A stretch of 24,827 nt of DNA. Origin: DATAEU01 sp046724395. Its GTDB lineage: Bacteria; Actinomycetota; UBA4738; HRBIN12. The stretch lies in contig JBKOWM010000026.1 in the NCBI GenBank assembly GCA_046724395.1, positions 1-24,827 of the forward strand, written 5' to 3'. Within the stretch, counting starts at the first letter, position 1. Each line of letters opens with the position of its first letter. The notes under the pieces were generated by a model. The model searched no databases. It was not told where the DNA came from and was given only the letters and a program-made list of their open reading frames with translations. The position numbers and the translations under genes were made by a program. This document shows positions 21,556-24,827 of this stretch, piece after piece.

Positions 21556-23096
21556 GCACGACGCGCGTCGGGCGCGCGCTCGTGGCCGTCTACGACAAGA
21601 CGGACGTCGTCGATCTGGCCGTGGCGCTTCGCGGCCTCGGCGTGGACCTGGTTTCCTCCGGCGGCACGGCGGCGGTGTTGCGCGACGCCGGCGTCGCCGT
21701 GACTCCCGTCGAGGAGGTGACCGGGTTCCCGGAGATGCTCGGGGGTCGAGTCAAGACCCTGCATCCGAGCATCCACGCTGCGCTGCTGGCCGATCGGCGT
21801 TCGGCGGAGCATGCCCACGAGCTCCGTGAGCGCGGGATCGACCCCTTCGACCTCGTTGTCGTCAACCTGTACCCGTTCCGCGAGACCGCCGCAAGCGGCG
21901 CCGGCTTCGACGAGGTGATCGAACAGATCGACATCGGCGGTCCGGCCATGATCCGGGCGGCCGCGAAGAACTTCGAGAGCCTCGGCGTCGTCGTCGATCC
22001 CGCACGGTACGAGACGATCCTCGACGAGATCCGTCTGGAGGGCGGCCTCACGCGGTCGACGCGGTTCGGGCTCGCAGCGGAGGCGTTCGCGCACACGGCC
22101 TCCTACGACGCCTCCGTGGCGAACTGGTACGCGCGGCACGCCGCCGGCGAGGACGGGGCGCTTCCGGCATTCATCGGCGTTTGCTTTCGGCGTGCCGGGG
22201 AGCTGCGGTACGGCGAGAACCCGCACCAGCTCGCGGGGCTGTTCGAGGAGGCGGGCGGCGACGGCGTTCTCGGCGGCGCCGAGATCCTCCAGGGCAAGCA
22301 GATGTCCTTCAACAACTGGCTCGACGCCGAGGCGGCTTCCGCCCTCGCGGCAGAGCTCGCCGCGCCGGCCGTCGTCGTCGTGAAGCACAACAACCCCTCG
22401 GGGGCCGCCGTCGGCTCGTCGCTGGCCGATGCGTACCGCAGCGCGTTCGCGAGCGACGAGGTCTCGGCCTTCGGCGGCGTGGTTGCGCTCAACGCGGAGG
22501 TCGACGCCGATGCCGTCGCCGCGATGCGCGGGATCTTCACCGAGGTCGTGATCGCGCCGTCGTTCGCGCCGGACGCGCTCGATGCCCTCGCGGAGCGGAA
22601 GAACGTCCGCGTCGTTCGAGCGCCGCTGAGGTCGAGGGGCGGCCGCGAGATCCGATCGATCCGCGGCGGCGCCCTCGTGCAGGAGGCGGACGCCGTGGAC
22701 GAGGATCCGGCGACCTGGCGAGTCGTCTCGAGCCGGGAGCCGGATGCCCGCGAGCGCCGCGATCTGGCGTTCGCGTGGACGGTCGCCGCTCACGTTCGGT
22801 CCAACGCGATCGTTCTCGCCAAGGATCTGGCGACCGTCGGGATCGGCGCCGGCCAGATGTCGAGGGTCGATGCGGCGTTCCTTGCCGTGCGCAAGGCGGC
22901 GGGGCGTGCCGCAGGGGCGGCGATGGCGAGCGACGCGTTCTTCCCCTTCCGCGACGCCGTGGATGTCGCCGCCGACGCCGGCGTCACGGCGATCGTCCAC
23001 CCCGGCGGCAGCGTTCGCGACGAGGAGGTCCTGGAGGTGGCGCGAGCGCGCGACATGGCCGTCCTCGTCACGGGCCGTCGGCACTTCCGCCACTGA
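21552..23096 (+). CDS. purH: bifunctional AICAR formyltransferase/IMP cyclohydrolase
   Basis: A 514-residue enzyme of the last two steps to IMP. The N-terminal MGS-like IMP cyclohydrolase domain (about 1-200) shows SSGGTAAVLRDAGV, TGFPEMLGGRVKTLHP and NLYPF. The AICAR transformylase domain has ELRYGENPHQ, GKQMSFNNWLDA, the catalytic pair Lys278-His279 in KHNNPSGAAVG, and DAFFPFRD and HPGGSVRDEEV near the end. It finishes with TGRRHFRH. GTG at 21552 overlaps the purN stop. Full length. It uses the same 10-formyl-THF as purN, which the following folD supplies. Confidence 0.97.
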   Translation: MSTTRVGRALVAVYDKTDVVDLAVALRGLGVDLVSSGGTAAVLRDAGVAVTPVEEVTGFPEMLGGRVKTLHPSIHAALLADRRSAEHAHELRERGIDPFDLVVVNLYPFRETAASGAGFDEVIEQIDIGGPAMIRAAAKNFESLGVVVDPARYETILDEIRLEGGLTRSTRFGLAAEAFAHTASYDASVANWYARHAAGEDGALPAFIGVCFRRAGELRYGENPHQLAGLFEEAGGDGVLGGAEILQGKQMSFNNWLDAEAASALAAELAAPAVVVVKHNNPSGAAVGSSLADAYRSAFASDEVSAFGGVVALNAEVDADAVAAMRGIFTEVVIAPSFAPDALDALAERKNVRVVRAPLRSRGGREIRSIRGGALVQEADAVDEDPATWRVVSSREPDARERRDLAFAWTVAAHVRSNAIVLAKDLATVGIGAGQMSRVDAAFLAVRKAAGRAAGAAMASDAFFPFRDAVDVAADAGVTAIVHPGGSVRDEEVLEVARARDMAVLVTGRRHFRH

Positions 23097-23114
23097 GCGG
23101 GCGGCTCGTTACCG

Positions 23115-23146
23115 CAGGTAGGCCACAGGTAGGCCACAGGTAGGAT
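23115..23146 (+). repeat. 11-bp tandem repeat (CAGGTAGGCCA) ending in candidate folD -10 TAGGAT
   Basis: CAGGTAGGCCA is present twice exactly (23115-23125, 23126-23136) and again as CAGGTAGG (23137-23144). The third copy runs into TAGGAT (23141-23146), a TANNNT hexamer ending 8 bases before GTG 23155. It lies in the short purH-folD gap. The period is about one helical turn, so it could be a regulator site or a slippage-prone tract. Confidence 0.6.
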
Positions 23147-23154
23147 TCATGCTC

Positions 23155-24030
23155 GTGACCGCCACGATCCTCGACGGCAGGGCCGTCGCGTCCGAAATCC
23201 GGCGCGAGATCGCGGAGCGCGTGAAGGCTCTTGCCGAGCGGGGAATCACTCCGGGTCTGGCGGCGATCCTCGTCGGCGACGACGAGGCCTCGCGGATCTA
23301 CCTCGGCGCCAAGCACAAGGCGTGCGCGGACGTCGGGATGCGCTCCGAGCAGATCGATCTGCCCGCGTACGTGACGGAGGGGGAGCTCCTCGCGACGCTG
23401 CGCAGGCTGAACCGGGATCCGGAAATCCACGGGATCATCGTGCAGCTCCCCGTTCCGAAGCACATCTCCGAGCTGGCCGTCCAGACCACGATCGATCCCG
23501 GCAAGGACGTCGACGGCCTGCACCCGTTGAACGTCGGCCTGATGGTGCGCGGGGACCCGACCGCGTTCCCGCCCGCGACGCCGTACGGGATCGTCGAGCT
23601 GCTGCTGCGATCCGACGTCCGTCTCGACGGGGCGGAGGTGGTCGTCGTCGGCTACGGCGAGCTCGTCGGCGCGCCGTTGTCGATCCTGCTCGCTCAAGAT
23701 TCCATTCGCGGCAATGCGACCGTCACCATCTGCCACATTCGCACGCGGGATCTCGCGTCGCACACGCGACAGGCCGACATCCTGATCGCCGCGGCGGGCG
23801 TTGCGGGTCTCGTCACCGCCGACATGGTCAAGCCCGGTGCCGTCGTCGTGGACTGCGGCGTCCACCGAACGCCGACCGGCCTGACCGGCGATGTGCGGTT
23901 CGAGGAGGTCAAAGAGGTCGCCGGGATGATCACCCCGGTCCCCGGCGGCGTCGGCCCGATGACGACGGCCATGCTCCTGCTCAACACCGTCACCGCGGCC
24001 GAGGCGCTCGCCGACAGCGGGCGGCGGTGA
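23155..24030 (+). CDS. folD: bifunctional methylene-THF dehydrogenase/methenyl-THF cyclohydrolase
   Basis: A 291-residue enzyme interconverting 5,10-methylene-THF and 10-formyl-THF. The substrate pair Tyr49-x3-Lys53 (SRIYLGAKHKA), GIIVQLPVPKHI, KDVDGLHPLNVG and C-terminal PVPGGVGPMTTAML are family signatures. Two deviations: the NADP-binding loop is VVVGYGELVGAP where GRSxxVGxP is usual, and the later segment is VVDCGVHR instead of VVDVGINR. GTG 23155 gives the usual MTATILDG start and fits the -10 spacing; an in-frame ATG at 23149 is the alternative. It follows purH by 58 bases and overlaps the metF-like gene by GTGA. Cofactor preference may differ from NADP (inference). Confidence 0.94.
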   Translation: MTATILDGRAVASEIRREIAERVKALAERGITPGLAAILVGDDEASRIYLGAKHKACADVGMRSEQIDLPAYVTEGELLATLRRLNRDPEIHGIIVQLPVPKHISELAVQTTIDPGKDVDGLHPLNVGLMVRGDPTAFPPATPYGIVELLLRSDVRLDGAEVVVVGYGELVGAPLSILLAQDSIRGNATVTICHIRTRDLASHTRQADILIAAAGVAGLVTADMVKPGAVVVDCGVHRTPTGLTGDVRFEEVKEVAGMITPVPGGVGPMTTAMLLLNTVTAAEALADSGRR

Positions 24031-24827
24031 AGGCCGTCACCGGGCGCCTGGAACGCCTCGCGCAACGCGGCGGGTTCGTCGTCACCGCCGAGGTCGTTCC
24101 GCCTCGGTCGGCGGATCTCGAACCGCTCATTCGCCAGGCTCGCGAGCTCGTCGGGTACGCGGACGCGGCGAACGTGACCGACAACCCGACCGCGTCCGCG
24201 CACATGTCGCCGCTTGCGGGCGTGGCCGCGCTCGCCGAGACGGGGATCGAGCCGATCCTGCAACTGACCACGAGAGATCGGAACCGGCTCGCGCTCGCTT
24301 CGGACCTCCTCGGCGGGTGGGCGCTCGGCGCGCGCAGCGTCCTGTGCCTGTCTGGCGACCCCGCCTGGGTCGGCGACGATCCCGCCGCCGCCGAAGTTCG
24401 CGATCTCGACGTCGTTCACCTCGTCCGGCTCGCCGCGGGGCTTCGAACCGAGCAGGCGCTGCGGTCGGGGTCGCAGATCGAACCGGCGCCTCGGTACTAC
24501 GTCGGCGTCGCCGACTCGCCGCTTGCCGCCCCGTACGACCCGGGCAGGCTCGAGGCCAAGCTCGATGCGGGCGCCCGATTCGTGCAGACCCAGATCGTGT
24601 TCGATGTCGACGCGATGCAGGCGTGGGCCGAGGCCGTCCGGGCGCGCGGCATCTTCGACCGGGCGGCCGTATTCGTCGGCGTCGCGCCGCTGCGCAGCGC
24701 CAGGCAGGCTCGGTACCTCGACGAGCACTTGCCCGGCGTATCCGTCCCCGCGCCGATCGTCGCGGCGCTCGAGGCGGCCGGCGACGACGCCGAGTCCGAG
24801 GGGGTTCGCCAGGCGACGGCCATCGTC
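24027..24827 (+). CDS. metF: methylenetetrahydrofolate reductase (MetF-like), 3' end beyond the window
   Basis: 267 codons are present, with no stop before the window edge. GTG at 24027 overlaps the folD stop. The TIM-barrel flavoprotein family reduces 5,10-methylene-THF to 5-methyl-THF for methionine synthesis. Visible features are VVTAEVVPPRS (catalytic Glu near 22, corresponding to the FExxPP motif), VTDNPTASAHMSPLA, LQLTTRDRNRLALASDLLGGWALG (near 81-104), VLCLSGDP, and RFVQTQIVFDVDAMQAW. The VTDNP and MS-PLA motifs resemble the shorter MetF-type proteins seen beside folD or B12 methyltransferase genes. Coupling to folD supports folate one-carbon reduction. Its C-terminal end and full length are unseen. 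Confidence 0.9.
   Translation, partial: MKAVTGRLERLAQRGGFVVTAEVVPPRSADLEPLIRQARELVGYADAANVTDNPTASAHMSPLAGVAALAETGIEPILQLTTRDRNRLALASDLLGGWALGARSVLCLSGDPAWVGDDPAAAEVRDLDVVHLVRLAAGLRTEQALRSGSQIEPAPRYYVGVADSPLAAPYDPGRLEAKLDAGARFVQTQIVFDVDAMQAWAEAVRARGIFDRAAVFVGVAPLRSARQARYLDEHLPGVSVPAPIVAALEAAGDDAESEGVRQATAIV

Noticed and set aside
21066..23093. 675-codon minus-strand frame opposite purN-purH
   Set aside because: Antisense to two unmistakable purine enzymes; composition is low-information Arg/Gly/Val typical of shadow frames.
23115..23146. CRISPR-like array at the tandem repeat before folD
   Set aside because: The 11-bp units are contiguous without spacers and number fewer than three; no cas genes are present.

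Overview
The window is high-GC DNA with dense ATG/GTG-start genes and many 1-4 base start/stop overlaps. It carries marker families typical of Actinomycetota: a CBS-less GuaB3-type IMP dehydrogenase paralogue, a class E-like sortase, a PknB-like Ser/Thr kinase, a DivIVA-like coiled-coil protein, and a PerM/DUF6350-like membrane protein between sucCD and purNH. The order pcrA/uvrD - sucC - sucD - PerM-like - purN - purH matches, from memory, the Mycobacterium tuberculosis order uvrD1-sucC-sucD-perM-purN-purH, with different inserted genes. The presence of many unrecognised small genes suggests a deep-branching or uncultured actinobacterium (inference). No rRNA, tRNA, CRISPR, IS element or prophage was seen.

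Layout. 1-193: window edge, possibly the first codons of a divergent gene. 194-3766: sugar-nucleotide epimerase (+), small membrane protein (-), then an alkaline-phosphatase-superfamily phosphodiesterase overlapping an adenylylsulfate kinase (+). 3768-5808: two minus-strand genes, a DivIVA-like coiled-coil protein and an HTH-TM-extracellular protein. 6021-8731: guaB3-guaA operon for GMP synthesis, preceded by a hairpin-containing leader. 8738-9795: small membrane protein and sortase (-). 9885-12074: PcrA/UvrD helicase (+). 12071-12783: PPOX-family protein and a 54-residue membrane protein (-). 12839-16583: tight operon of B12-binding mutase subunit, sucC, sucD and PerM-like protein, joining methylmalonyl-CoA/succinyl-CoA metabolism to the TCA cycle. 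16597-20895: accessory signalling and envelope genes (4-TM protein, STAS-like protein, secreted Cys-pair protein, receptor kinase, hypothetical, zinc-finger membrane protein). 20950-24827: purN-purH-folD-metF-like run, uniting formyl-THF-consuming purine steps with folate one-carbon interconversion; the last gene is cut by the window end.

Regulation. Several genes have no Shine-Dalgarno but carry a TANNNT-like -10 hexamer ending 6-9 bases before the start codon. This geometry predicts leaderless transcripts, in two cases from closely packed divergent promoters. Other genes have good Shine-Dalgarno sequences. The most unusual non-coding signals are a start-stop (ATGTAG) plus GNRA-loop hairpin/T-rich element in the guaB3 leader, an 11-bp inverted repeat enclosing the -35 of a small membrane gene, and an 11-bp tandem repeat containing the folD -10. 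No gene-free stretch exceeds about 220 bases.
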